Source: an uncultured Paracoccaceae bacterium (GTDB lineage: Bacteria; Pseudomonadota; Alphaproteobacteria; Rhodobacterales; Rhodobacteraceae). From it: a stretch of DNA of 64,000 bases. Below the pieces are notes generated by a model. The model made no database searches, was not told where the DNA came from, and saw nothing but the letters and a program-made list of their open reading frames with translations. Both the position numbers and the translations under genes were made by a program. Positions 45,417 to 53,241 of this stretch are shown here, piece by piece; positions within the stretch are counted from its first letter, which is position 1, and every line of letters starts with the position of its first letter. Where the stretch lies: NCBI GenBank assembly GCA_947501555.1, contig CANMWG010000002.1, forward strand, positions 382,224 through 446,223. Direction: 5' to 3'.

Positions 45417-46067
45417 CTAATCATCCCCAAAATCCACCAATCCCTGACGGCCTGCCTCTGTCAGATCATAAACCCCCCGCGACACACGGCGGAACCAGCC
45501 GTAGTGATCATCGGCCATGATCCGTGTGGCATCAGGCACTTCAGCCCACTCTTTGACTTTCGCCCCGCGCGACGGGCCATGCACAACCAAAAACCGTGCA
45601 CAGCGCAACGCATCTTGCCGGTATCCTGTCACAAGCCCATGCCGGGTCGCGCCGCCTGCGTTAGGATCCCCTTGCAACCGATCAAATGCGCGCAACAATC
45701 GGGTGGCTTTCTTTTTGGATTTGCGCGGCGCATAGGGGCCGGGATCAGCCAGAACCTCCACATGCCCGTCGCGCAAACGGACGGTCATCACACCCAAACC
45801 AACGCGGCGCGCCAATTTCACGTTTGCCTTCAACGCCTTGGTCTTCCCACCCGCAGGCACGGCCACATAAACCAGGTCGGTCACCGCCAAACGCTCAATC
45901 CCCTGATGAAACAAGGCCAATGAAAATCCCAGCTTCAGTTCGACCACCAGCACATCATCCTCGCGGCGGGCCACCACATCGGCCGCACCCACCTCGCCCT
46001 TCACGTCATAGCCTTGGCGCTGCAGATAGGCTTTGACGGGGGGATAAAGATCAGCCTCACGGGCCAT
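45417..46067 (-). CDS. DUF2161 protein, PD-(D/E)xK-like
   Basis: A 216-residue protein starting MAREADLYPPVKAYLQRQGYDVKGEVGAADVVARREDDVLVVELKLGF. The GxxDVV...VELK pattern near residues 28-46 is a PD-(D/E)xK nuclease-like core, as expected for DUF2161 proteins, which are annotated as putative phosphodiesterases. The second half has a basic segment (PRKSKKKATRLLRAFDRLQGD) and winged-helix-like WFRRVSRGVYDLTEAG. ATG 46067 is chosen over the open frame from 46100 for this reason. Convergent with the TraB gene across the palindromes. Confidence 0.85.
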   Translation of the reverse strand: MAREADLYPPVKAYLQRQGYDVKGEVGAADVVARREDDVLVVELKLGFSLALFHQGIERLAVTDLVYVAVPAGGKTKALKANVKLARRVGLGVMTVRLRDGHVEVLADPGPYAPRKSKKKATRLLRAFDRLQGDPNAGGATRHGLVTGYRQDALRCARFLVVHGPSRGAKVKEWAEVPDATRIMADDHYGWFRRVSRGVYDLTEAGRQGLVDFGDD

Positions 46068-46150
46068 GTGGACACTCCTTGCGGGGCCACCCAAATGCAA
46101 ATCTCGGGGCTGTGCAAGCCCTGACGCGTGACGCGACAGGGCCCTTTTTG

Positions 46151-46336
46151 TCAGCGCCCGCCCTGACGACCAGGAAAGCGGGGCGGACGTTTGCCGCCAC
46201 GGTGTTGACGGTTCAGCCCGGTCGGCAGTTCGCGCGGACGACCGCCCACTGGGTCAGGCCGTCCAGCGCGGCGGTTTTTCGGTTCAGACGGCGATTTTGG
46301 CCCCGCCTTGCGGGGTTTTGGTGTTCTATGGGGCAT
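46151..46336 (-). CDS. Small basic Pro/Arg/Gly-rich protein, 61 residues
   Basis: ATG 46336 follows AAAGGTG by six bases and gives MPHRTPKPRKAGPKSPSEPK, ending RGGKRPPRFPGRQGGR. It has almost no hydrophobic core and resembles nucleic-acid-binding tails. On the same strand about 66-143 bases upstream lie two tandem mini-ORFs and then a good promoter, so this gene may be the main product of that transcript. A chance frame in G+C-rich DNA remains possible. Confidence 0.5.
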   Translation of the reverse strand: MPHRTPKPRKAGPKSPSEPKNRRAGRPDPVGGRPRELPTGLNRQHRGGKRPPRFPGRQGGR

Positions 46337-46401
46337 AAGTTGCACCTTTACTTGAAATGATCAGGTGGCCGGATGGCCAGAATTATCGCCCAAAGGCGGG
46401 A

Positions 46402-46416
46402 TCAGAACTGGTCCAT
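46402..46416 (-). CDS. Mini-ORF MDQF, second tandem copy
   Basis: ATG GAC CAG TTC TGA with AAGGAG ten bases before it. The stretch from the Shine-Dalgarno through ATGGACCAG repeats that of the copy 63 bases upstream. Real translation is not shown by sequence alone. Confidence 0.4.
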   Translation of the reverse strand: MDQF

Positions 46417-46461
46417 TTTCAGGGTGCTCCTTCAAAAAGGGATCGGGTGAGGGTGAGCAGG

Positions 46462-46479
46462 TTACGCGTGCTGGTCCAT
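46462..46479 (-). CDS. Mini-ORF MDQHA, first tandem copy
   Basis: ATG GAC CAG CAC GCG TAA with AAAAGGAGGA ten bases before it, about 30 bases after the -10 box of the candidate promoter at 46508-46537. It is the copy closest to the promoter. See the finding on the tandem pair. Confidence 0.4.
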   Translation of the reverse strand: MDQHA

Positions 46480-46507
46480 TGTCTGAGTCCTCCTTTTGAA
46501 TGGGCTC

Positions 46508-46537
46508 ATAATACCACATCCGCCTGAACCTCGTCAA
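46508..46537 (-). promoter_or_regulatory. Candidate sigma-70 promoter for the mini-ORF transcript
   Basis: On the minus strand TTGACG (46537-46532) and TATTAT (46513-46508) are 18 bases apart. Both boxes are near consensus, the best such pair I found in the window. The predicted transcript would carry both MDQ mini-ORFs and then the 61-residue basic protein. It is divergent from the pyrophosphatase gene at 46616. Confidence 0.65.
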
Positions 46538-46615
46538 ACCCACGGGGTGGGGTGACAGCCCCGGCGGACACTCATATATACGGGGCAAATCCTGCATCCA
46601 GTGAAAGTGACACGC

Positions 46616-47533
46616 ATGACAACCCTCGTTTTTGGCCATAAGTCCCCCGACACAGACAGCACCGGATCACCATTGATCTGGGAATGGTTCCTGAACCACA
46701 CCGGCCACAATGCAAAAGCCGCTTTGCTTGGCACACCCAACACCGAAGCCGCCTTTGTGGCCAAGCGTTGGGGGTTTGAGCTACCGCAGATCATCGCGGA
46801 CGTCGACAACGACCAAGCTTGCGTGATCGTCGACACCAACAACCCGGCCGAGTTGCCTGGCAACATCAACAACGCCAATGTGCTGGCGGTCATCGATCAC
46901 CACAAACTGACTGGCGGCTTGGAAACCAAAAACCCGATCAACATCACCATCCGGCCTTTGGCCTGCACCGCGACGATCATGCACCAGATGATGGGGGGGC
47001 AAGCTGACGAGATGCCAGAGGGGATCAAAGGGTTGATGCTGTCCTGCATCCTGTCCGACACGCTAGCTTTCCGGTCACCCACGACAACGCAAATGGACAA
47101 GGATCTGGCCGAGACGCTGGCCAAGGAACTCAAAATCGATATCGAAGCCTATGCGACCGAAATGTTCGATGCAAAGTCCGACATCTCTGCCTTCTCAGAC
47201 GCAGAACTTCTGCGGATGGACAGCAAAGAATACGCCGTCGACGGCAAAAAATTCCGCGTCTCGGTACTGGAAACCACATCGCCCAAGATCGTGCTGGATC
47301 GCAAGGCATCGCTGATGGAGACCATGCCGAAGGTCGCCAAGGAAGACAAAGTCGATCAGGTCCTGCTTTTCGTCATCGATATCCTTAAGGAAGAGGCGAC
47401 GATGCTGATCCCCAACGATCTGACCAAAACCGTGGCGGAAAAATCATTCGACGCGACCGTCGAAGGCGACAGTGTGGTGCTGCCCGGCGTCATGAGCCGC
47501 AAAAAACAGATCATCCCCGCATTAAAGGTCTGA
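46616..47533 (+). CDS. ppaC: Manganese-dependent inorganic pyrophosphatase (family II)
   Basis: A 305-residue DHH-family pyrophosphatase, which hydrolyses PPi in the cytosol. Metal-binding motifs are FGHKSPDTDSTGSP at the start, VDTNNPAEL (DTN) and the DHH motif in VIDHHKLTGGL. The second domain contains SDTLAFRSPTTTQMD and ends VMSRKKQIIPAL, the family's SRKKQ substrate motif. ATG 46616 (MTTLVFGHKSPD) is chosen over the frame open from 46601. A hairpin follows 4 bases after the stop. Confidence 0.94.
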   Translation: MTTLVFGHKSPDTDSTGSPLIWEWFLNHTGHNAKAALLGTPNTEAAFVAKRWGFELPQIIADVDNDQACVIVDTNNPAELPGNINNANVLAVIDHHKLTGGLETKNPINITIRPLACTATIMHQMMGGQADEMPEGIKGLMLSCILSDTLAFRSPTTTQMDKDLAETLAKELKIDIEAYATEMFDAKSDISAFSDAELLRMDSKEYAVDGKKFRVSVLETTSPKIVLDRKASLMETMPKVAKEDKVDQVLLFVIDILKEEATMLIPNDLTKTVAEKSFDATVEGDSVVLPGVMSRKKQIIPALKV

Positions 47534-47537
47534 CGCC

Positions 47538-47558
47538 GTCCCGGACCTGATCCGGGAC
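47538..47558 (+). terminator. Hairpin after ppaC without a T-run
   Basis: GTCCCGGA and TCCGGGAC form a perfect 8-bp stem with a CCTGA loop. GTCCCGGA-type elements are common between genes in related bacteria (from memory). It may end ppaC transcription, perhaps with Rho, or be a repeat. Confidence 0.5.
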
Positions 47559-47570
47559 CTCAAACACCAC

Positions 47571-47605
47571 CCTGTACATACGGCATATGTACCGGTTCTG
47601 TACGC
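47571..47605. repeat. GTAC-rich element, copy B
   Basis: CCTGTACATAC, GGCATATGTAC and CGGTTCTGTACGC follow each other. Modules 2 and 3 are in the reverse order compared with copy A at 15656. It lies 28 bases before the HAD gene and could be an operator or a dispersed repeat. Confidence 0.6.
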
Positions 47606-47632
47606 ATTCTTGCTCTGCACAAAGGCTAACAT

Positions 47633-48508
47633 ATGACCCAGATCATCGAACAATTCGCCGACATCTCGGGGCAGTATGACGCGGCCTTTGTGGACCTGTG
47701 GGGGTGCATGCACAACGGTGTGCATGCCTTGCCAGGGGCCGTCGCAGCCATGCAGAAATACCGTGCTGCGGGCGGGGTCGTGGTGCTGGTCACCAACTCG
47801 CCCCGGCCATGGGATAGCGTGGCCCGGCAGATCAATGGCTTTGGCGTACCAGATGATGCATGGGACGCGATTGCCACCTCCGGCGATAGCGCGCGGTCCG
47901 CAATGTTTCGCGGTATTGTGGGGGAAAAAATTTGGTTCATGGGCGAAAGCCCCCGTGATGATGACTTCTTCAAGCCGTTGAAAATCATCGAAAATCCGGT
48001 TGATATCCAACGGGTTTCACTGGAAGAGGCCGAAGGCATCGTCTGCTGCGGCCCGTTTGACACAATGGCCGATGTGGATGTGAACCGACCGGAATTTCTC
48101 TATGCGAAGCAGAAGGGGCTTAAGCTGCTCTGCGCCAATCCCGATATCGTTGTGGACCGGGGTGACGTGCGCGAATGGTGTGCCGGGGCCTTGGCGCAGC
48201 TCTACACCGACATGGGCGGCGAAAGTCTCTATTTCGGCAAGCCGCACCCGCCAATCTACGATCTCGCCCGCCGACGGCTCGCTGCGTTAAACAAAGTGCC
48301 ATCTGATCCGCGTATTATCGGAATCGGAGACGGGATTGGCACAGATGTCTTGGGGGCGATGCAGGAAGATATTGATGCGCTGTTCATTTCGGGCGGTTTG
48401 GCAGCCGCTGAAACAAAGACCAAAGAGCAACCTGACCCGGACGCGCTAAAGGCATTTCTAGACGAGCAACAAACCAGCGCCACCTATACGATCGGGCACC
48501 TGCGGTAA
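47633..48508 (+). CDS. TIGR01459-type HAD superfamily hydrolase
   Basis: A 291-residue haloacid-dehalogenase-like hydrolase. Motif I is FVDLWGCMHNG (nucleophile Asp21; the usual DxDG is DLWG), motif II is VLVTNSPRP, the cap domain follows, and motif III/IV are YFGKPHPPIYDLA and GIGDGIGTDVLGAM. It matches the family whose members carry WGxxHDG-type motifs and are often called HAD IIA. Substrate is unknown. It starts with MTQIIEQFADISGQYDAAF. The next gene on the strand starts about 90 bases on. Confidence 0.88.
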   Translation: MTQIIEQFADISGQYDAAFVDLWGCMHNGVHALPGAVAAMQKYRAAGGVVVLVTNSPRPWDSVARQINGFGVPDDAWDAIATSGDSARSAMFRGIVGEKIWFMGESPRDDDFFKPLKIIENPVDIQRVSLEEAEGIVCCGPFDTMADVDVNRPEFLYAKQKGLKLLCANPDIVVDRGDVREWCAGALAQLYTDMGGESLYFGKPHPPIYDLARRRLAALNKVPSDPRIIGIGDGIGTDVLGAMQEDIDALFISGGLAAAETKTKEQPDPDALKAFLDEQQTSATYTIGHLR

Positions 48509-48598
48509 GAAGAACCCTTGATCAAACCGCATCGGCGTAGTAATAAAATTTCAATATAAATTCAACAATTGACCTTTTATTACCAAACGAGGCGCGCC

Positions 48599-49042
48599 AT
48601 GCTCGATAACGCCCCCCGCGGCACCATCTGTATCGAAGATGTCGAAATCGGCATGATCCGATCCCTGCGCAAGGTGATCACTGATCAGGATATTGAGATG
48701 TTCGCTGAGGTCTCTACCGACCGGAATCCCGTGCATCTTGATGAAGACTACGCCAGAGACACAATATTTGGTGGCCGTATCGCCCACGGGATGCTGACCG
48801 CAGGCTTGATCAGCGCCGTGATTGGCGAACAATTACCCGGCCACGGCACGGTTTATCTCGGGCAAAACCTAAAATTTCTCGCCCCTGTCCGCCCCGGCGA
48901 CATGGTGCAGGCCGAAGTCGAGGTGACCGACATCGACCATCCCAAACGGCGTGTCACGTTGAACACCCGCTGCATTGTGAACGATAAAAAAGTGCTCGTC
49001 GGCGATGCCACCGTTCTGGCTCCGTCCCGCAAGTTTGACTGA
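48599..49042 (+). CDS. MaoC-like (R)-hydratase
   Basis: A 147-residue hot-dog fold dehydratase. The catalytic segment is STDRNPVHLDEDYARDTIFGGRIAHGMLTAGLIS, containing the Asp and His of the MaoC/(R)-hydratase signature. It probably hydrates an enoyl-CoA. The open frame runs from 48569; ATG 48599 after GAGGCGCGCC is chosen. The stop abuts the stop of the convergent esterase with no gap. Confidence 0.9.
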   Translation: MLDNAPRGTICIEDVEIGMIRSLRKVITDQDIEMFAEVSTDRNPVHLDEDYARDTIFGGRIAHGMLTAGLISAVIGEQLPGHGTVYLGQNLKFLAPVRPGDMVQAEVEVTDIDHPKRRVTLNTRCIVNDKKVLVGDATVLAPSRKFD

Positions 49043-49990
49043 TCACTGGCCCGGCTGAGGGGCAGTGTAATTCTCAATCGCATCAGCATAGGCCTGCAGG
49101 GAATACGCCCAAATCTGCTGCGCGATATCCGCATGCGGCGCGATGACCTCAACCCCATGGTAGGCGCCTTGAAACACCTTGAATGTCGTGGAAACGCCGG
49201 CGGCGGTAAGCCTTTCAAAATAAGCAATATTCTCGTCCAAAAACAGGTCCTGATCCCCGACAAAACCCACAGCTGGCGGTTGCCCCGCCAAATCGATCCG
49301 CCGGGCGGGCACGGCGTAGTCAGCCACCTCTTGCCCTTTCAAATACATGTCCCAGGCCAACAGGTTTTTACCCCGATTCCACAGTAAATTCGCCGGATCG
49401 CAATCGGTGAAATTCTCGGGGCGGTCATCAAACATGCCGTAGATCGGGAACTGGCAGGCGATGTTCACCTCACCCCTATCCTGCGCCATCTGGGCCACCG
49501 CCGCGACCAGCCCGCCACCGCCGCTTTCACCCATAACAATCAACTGGTCCGACCGGCCCCCGATATCATCAGCGACATCCCGCGCCCAAAGCAGCGCCTC
49601 GTAACAGTCATGCAACCCAGCTGGAAACGGGTGTTTGATGGACAACCGATAGTCAGGCATCACAAAGATCGCAGGCTTGGCAGAGATGTAGCGTGCTACC
49701 CGACCATAGTTTTGTTCCGGCGTCCCCACCGCAAATCCGCCACCATGAAAATGCACAATGACGGGCAGTGGCCCTGTCGCATGCTTTGGCTTGATCACAA
49801 GCGTCCGAATATCGCCCCGACCAGCCACAGGCGGACGGGGGATATAGGCCGTCTCAACCGTCAGGCCCTCTGGCGGCTTTCCCCATTTTGCAACCAAGTT
49901 GTTCAGATGCATGATCCCCAACCCCAAACGATTATCGGGCAAACGTCTGGCCAAACGGAACAATTTTGTATCAGCGGTTGGATCAATCAT
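49043..49990 (-). CDS. Alpha/beta-hydrolase esterase, HSL (family IV) type
   Basis: A 315-residue cytosolic hydrolase. The oxyanion-hole motif is VHFHGGGFAVGTP and the nucleophile motif is VMGESGGGGL (GxSxG, Ser in the elbow). The acid is likely in GDQDLFLDE and the catalytic His in FQGAYHGVEV. This is the hormone-sensitive-lipase-like family; the substrate is probably a short acyl ester but is not known. It is convergent with the MaoC gene, and divergent from ribF. Confidence 0.9.
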   Translation of the reverse strand: MIDPTADTKLFRLARRLPDNRLGLGIMHLNNLVAKWGKPPEGLTVETAYIPRPPVAGRGDIRTLVIKPKHATGPLPVIVHFHGGGFAVGTPEQNYGRVARYISAKPAIFVMPDYRLSIKHPFPAGLHDCYEALLWARDVADDIGGRSDQLIVMGESGGGGLVAAVAQMAQDRGEVNIACQFPIYGMFDDRPENFTDCDPANLLWNRGKNLLAWDMYLKGQEVADYAVPARRIDLAGQPPAVGFVGDQDLFLDENIAYFERLTAAGVSTTFKVFQGAYHGVEVIAPHADIAQQIWAYSLQAYADAIENYTAPQPGQ

Positions 49991-50065
49991 GCGAAAACCC
50001 TAGGCGTTCCGCGCCCTTGCCACAAGCAACCTTGCGCCCCTTTGCAGGCCACGCTACGCAAAGCC

Positions 50066-51004
50066 ATGCGCATTATCCGAGACACAGAATTCATTGACCC
50101 CACAGACCGAGGTGCTGCCGCTGCCATCGGCAATTTTGACGGTGTGCATATCGGGCACCAAGCGGTCATCGACCTGACCAGACAGGCGGCCGAAACCGCT
50201 GACGCGCCGCTTGGTATCATGACGTTTGAACCGCATCCGCGCAGCTATTTCTCGAACGATCCCAACCCATTCCGGCTGATGAATGCCGAGGCCAAGGCGA
50301 ATAGGCTGGCCAAACTGGGGGTCGAAAAGCTCTATGAACTGCCCTTCAACGCGGGCCTCGCCGCACTCAGCCCGCGTGACTTTGCACAGACGATCATCGC
50401 AGACCAGTTGGGCCTGAAACACGTCGTTGTTGGTGCCGATTTCTGCTTTGGTCAGGGCCGGGCGGGTACCGTCGCGGACCTGCAAAATTTCGGTCACGAA
50501 ATGGGTTTCGGCGTGACCATCGCACCCATCGTCAGCACCGACACCGGCAACGTCTCATCCACCGCGATCCGTACCGCATTGACGGACGGCAACCCGCGCG
50601 ATGCCGCCGCAATGCTAGGCCATTGGCACCGGATTGAGGGCGAAGTTATTCGCGGTGATCAACGCGGGCGCGATCTGGGGTATCCCACGGCAAACATGTC
50701 CATTGCTGGGCTGCACCCGCCGAAATTCGGGGTCTATGCGGTGAAAGTTGACGTGCTGGATGGGCCACATAAAGGTGCTTATGATGGGGCGGCCTCCATC
50801 GGCGTGCGCCCGATGTTCGGGGAAAACATCCCCAACTGCGAAACTTTCCTGTTTGATTTCAAAGGTGACCTTTATGGGGCCACGCTTTCCGTCGCCCTTG
50901 TCGACTATCTGCGGCCCGAGCTGAAATTCGACGGGTTGGATGGGCTCATCGCGCAAATGGATGCTGATTGCGACAAAGCGCGCGGAATTCTGGCCGATGT
51001 CTGA
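50066..51004 (+). CDS. ribF: Bifunctional riboflavin kinase/FAD synthetase RibF
   Basis: A 312-residue enzyme that makes FMN and then FAD from riboflavin and ATP. The N-terminal adenylyltransferase domain has AIGNFDGVHIGHQAVIDLT and TFEPHPRSYF; the C-terminal kinase has EGEVIRGDQRGRDLGYPTANM and GVYAVKVDVLDG, plus RPMFGENIPNCETFLFDFKGDLYG. The frame is open from 49610 because of the antisense esterase; ATG 50066 (MRIIRDTEFID) is the family start. The stop overlaps the next gene by 8 bases. Confidence 0.95.
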   Translation: MRIIRDTEFIDPTDRGAAAAIGNFDGVHIGHQAVIDLTRQAAETADAPLGIMTFEPHPRSYFSNDPNPFRLMNAEAKANRLAKLGVEKLYELPFNAGLAALSPRDFAQTIIADQLGLKHVVVGADFCFGQGRAGTVADLQNFGHEMGFGVTIAPIVSTDTGNVSSTAIRTALTDGNPRDAAAMLGHWHRIEGEVIRGDQRGRDLGYPTANMSIAGLHPPKFGVYAVKVDVLDGPHKGAYDGAASIGVRPMFGENIPNCETFLFDFKGDLYGATLSVALVDYLRPELKFDGLDGLIAQMDADCDKARGILADV

Positions 51005-51461
51005 GATCGCCCGCACAGGCCTGCAGGACCGGTTCTGGGAAACCAAGCCGATGGCCAAACTGAACCAACAAGAATGGGAAGCGCTCTGCGACGGTTGCGG
51101 CAAATGCTGCCTGAACAAGCTGGAAGACGAAGACGGCACCGTCGCCATGACCCGCGTGGCGTGCCGGTTGCTCGATAACGAAAGTTGCCTGTGCAGCAAC
51201 TACACAATCCGGCACCAATTCGTACCTGAATGCATCGTGCTGACCCCGAAAACCATCGTTGATAACCTCTACTGGCTTCCCATGACCTGCGGGTATCGGC
51301 TGATCCACGAAGGTCGTCCGCTTTACGATTGGCACCCGCTGATCTCGGGCGACCCAAGTTCCGTTCACCGCGCGGGCGTGTCCGTCCAAGGCATGACAAT
51401 CCCGGAATTTGAAGTCGACGAAGACGACTGGGAAGACCACATCATTGAGGAGCCGCTCTAA
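50997..51461 (+). CDS. YcgN-like cysteine-cluster protein (UPF0260)
   Basis: A 154-residue protein of the YcgN/UPF0260 family. The CxxCxxCC cluster is ALCDGCGKCCLNK (near residue 38) and a second conserved part is RVACRLLDNESCLCSNYTIRHQFVPECIVLT. These cysteines suggest metal or cluster binding, function unknown. ATG 50997 overlaps ribF by 8 bases, and its stop abuts the next gene, so ribF, this gene and ltaE form one unit. Confidence 0.9.
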   Translation: MSEIARTGLQDRFWETKPMAKLNQQEWEALCDGCGKCCLNKLEDEDGTVAMTRVACRLLDNESCLCSNYTIRHQFVPECIVLTPKTIVDNLYWLPMTCGYRLIHEGRPLYDWHPLISGDPSSVHRAGVSVQGMTIPEFEVDEDDWEDHIIEEPL

Positions 51462-52508
51462 ATGTTTTTCGCCTCTGACAACGCAGGCCCGGCCCATCCA
51501 AAAGTGATGGAGGCGCTGGTTGCCGCCAACAATGGTTACGCGATGGGCTATGGTGCTGATCCGATCATGGACGAAGTACGGACGCAGATCCGCGAGATAT
51601 TCGAGGCCCCCGAGGCCACCGTCTACCTGATCATCAACGGCACTGCCGCCAATTCCGTACTGCTCGCGTCGATGACCCAGCCGTGGCAGACGATCTTTTG
51701 CAGCGACGTTGCCCATATCCACGAAGACGAATGCAACGCGCCGGAATTCTATAGCCAAGCGAAGTTGACCCTTGTGCCGACGACCAATGGGAAGATGCAG
51801 GCGGACGATCTGCGCCAGAAGATCCTCGGCGAAGGCAATCGCGGCGTGCACGGCCCCCAGCGCGGGCCGCTATCGATCACACAAGTGACTGAGAAGGGGA
51901 CGATTTATACGCTTGATGAGCTTGCGGCGCTGACAACCGTGGCACAGGAATTCGGGCTGAAAACCCATCTTGACGGCGCGCGTTTTGCCAACGCATTGGT
52001 GACCCTAGGGTGCACTCCGGCCGAGATGACGTGGAAAGCCGGTGTTGATACCGTCAGTTTTGGCGGTACCAAGAATGGCGCCCTAGGGGTTGAGGCCTGC
52101 GTGATTTTCGACCCTGATTTGGCTTGGGAATTCGAGTTGCGGCGCAAACGCGGCGGGCACCTGCTGTCCAAGCACCGCTTTTTGTCGGCCCAGATGCAGG
52201 CCTATCTGACAGATGGGCTCTGGCTTGATATGGCGCGGTCGGCCAACGCCCGGTGCATGCAACTGGCCGAAGGGCTGCGCGGGCACAACGCGGTCGAAAT
52301 GCTGTTTGAACCGCAGGCCAACATCATCTTTTTCCAAATGCCACGGGCCGAGCACAAACGGATGCTGGACGGCGGCGCGGTTTATTATGTGATGGATGGC
52401 GACCCCGAAACGGGTGATCCGGACGCGCTTCTGACAGGGCGGCTTGTGACCGATTGGTCGATGACCGCCGAAGGGGTCAACCAGTTCCTTGATCTGCTGC
52501 GCGGGTAG
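51462..52508 (+). CDS. Threonine aldolase / beta-eliminating lyase
   Basis: A 348-residue PLP enzyme that cleaves threonine or a related beta-hydroxy amino acid to glycine and an aldehyde. It starts FFASDNAGPAHPKVMEALV, typical of low-specificity L-threonine aldolases, with VYLIINGTAANSVLLASM, the DLxxA-like segment, THLDGARFANALV (cofactor-binding Asp) and the Schiff-base lysine in VSFGGTKNGALGVEA. The first codon follows the ycgN-like stop immediately. Cytosolic. D- or L-specificity cannot be told. Confidence 0.92.
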   Translation: MFFASDNAGPAHPKVMEALVAANNGYAMGYGADPIMDEVRTQIREIFEAPEATVYLIINGTAANSVLLASMTQPWQTIFCSDVAHIHEDECNAPEFYSQAKLTLVPTTNGKMQADDLRQKILGEGNRGVHGPQRGPLSITQVTEKGTIYTLDELAALTTVAQEFGLKTHLDGARFANALVTLGCTPAEMTWKAGVDTVSFGGTKNGALGVEACVIFDPDLAWEFELRRKRGGHLLSKHRFLSAQMQAYLTDGLWLDMARSANARCMQLAEGLRGHNAVEMLFEPQANIIFFQMPRAEHKRMLDGGAVYYVMDGDPETGDPDALLTGRLVTDWSMTAEGVNQFLDLLRG

Positions 52509-52605
52509 ACGGAAATAGCTTAAACGCGGCGGGGCTTTCGCATCTCACCAAAAGTCAGAAGTGTGGACAACGGCGACAATTGAATTTCTCATTTCATTTT
52601 CCGCA

Positions 52606-53094
52606 TTAGGAGTTCAGCCACCAATTTAGTGGTTCATTGCCATCATCATCTGCATAGACGTTTCCATATTGCCAGCCATCTGCTGAAACATGCTCAACAG
52701 CATTTTCCGTAACCATTTCAATTTTCGAGAAGGTGACCGAAACGGGAAATGTCAGGACTATCAATCGATCTGTAGCGCCGTCGATTTGACCCAAACTGTG
52801 GCTGTTCAGGAAGTTTTCCATTGTATTTAACTTGGTAAGGCCGTCTCGGCAGAAAATCTGTACAGCTACATTTCCGGCACGTGAAACAACCTCAAAACGA
52901 TGATCGTCGTCCATAATTCGCACAACATCACCGCGCGCGATACCTTGTACCAATCCGGGAGAAGTCAAAACTCGCATGGTGTCCCCAGAAAGGATGTCTA
53001 CGGGTAATTCCTCATGCACGATCCGGCCAGAGCTCGCGGCATCCGCATATAACAAGAAGGTCCGCGGTTCATCATCGTTGGTCAAATTTTGCAT
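52606..53094 (-). CDS. Hypothetical protein, possibly DUF4265
   Basis: A 162-residue soluble protein beginning MQNLTNDDEPRTFLLYADAASSG. The middle VQGIARGDVVRIMDDDHRFEVVSRAGNVAVQIF resembles DUF4265 proteins, in which a similar GxxxGD segment occurs; this is from memory and uncertain. GGAGAAAG precedes the ATG at 53094 and supports this start over 53118. Low G+C compared with the neighbours. Unknown function. Confidence 0.6.
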   Translation of the reverse strand: MQNLTNDDEPRTFLLYADAASSGRIVHEELPVDILSGDTMRVLTSPGLVQGIARGDVVRIMDDDHRFEVVSRAGNVAVQIFCRDGLTKLNTMENFLNSHSLGQIDGATDRLIVLTFPVSVTFSKIEMVTENAVEHVSADGWQYGNVYADDDGNEPLNWWLNS

Positions 53095-53241
53095 CTTTCT
53101 CCTCGCGCAAGCGTTCATATTCTATGATGCACGATCATACTGGCAATAGCTCCATCTCCGAGCAACAGTCGACATTCGGGCCATCTTTAAAAATAGGCAC
53201 TTTGGCCTCACTCCGGTCACTTATTGCTGATGCCCGAAGCC

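Noticed and set aside
46361-46639. 92-residue minus-strand ORF
   Set aside because: It runs through the candidate promoter and both mini-ORFs in another frame, and starts inside ppaC; the residues look random with scattered Cys and Pro.
49610-50065. 152-residue N-terminal extension of RibF
   Set aside because: It lies opposite the esterase gene; family members start just before the IGNFDGVHIGH motif.
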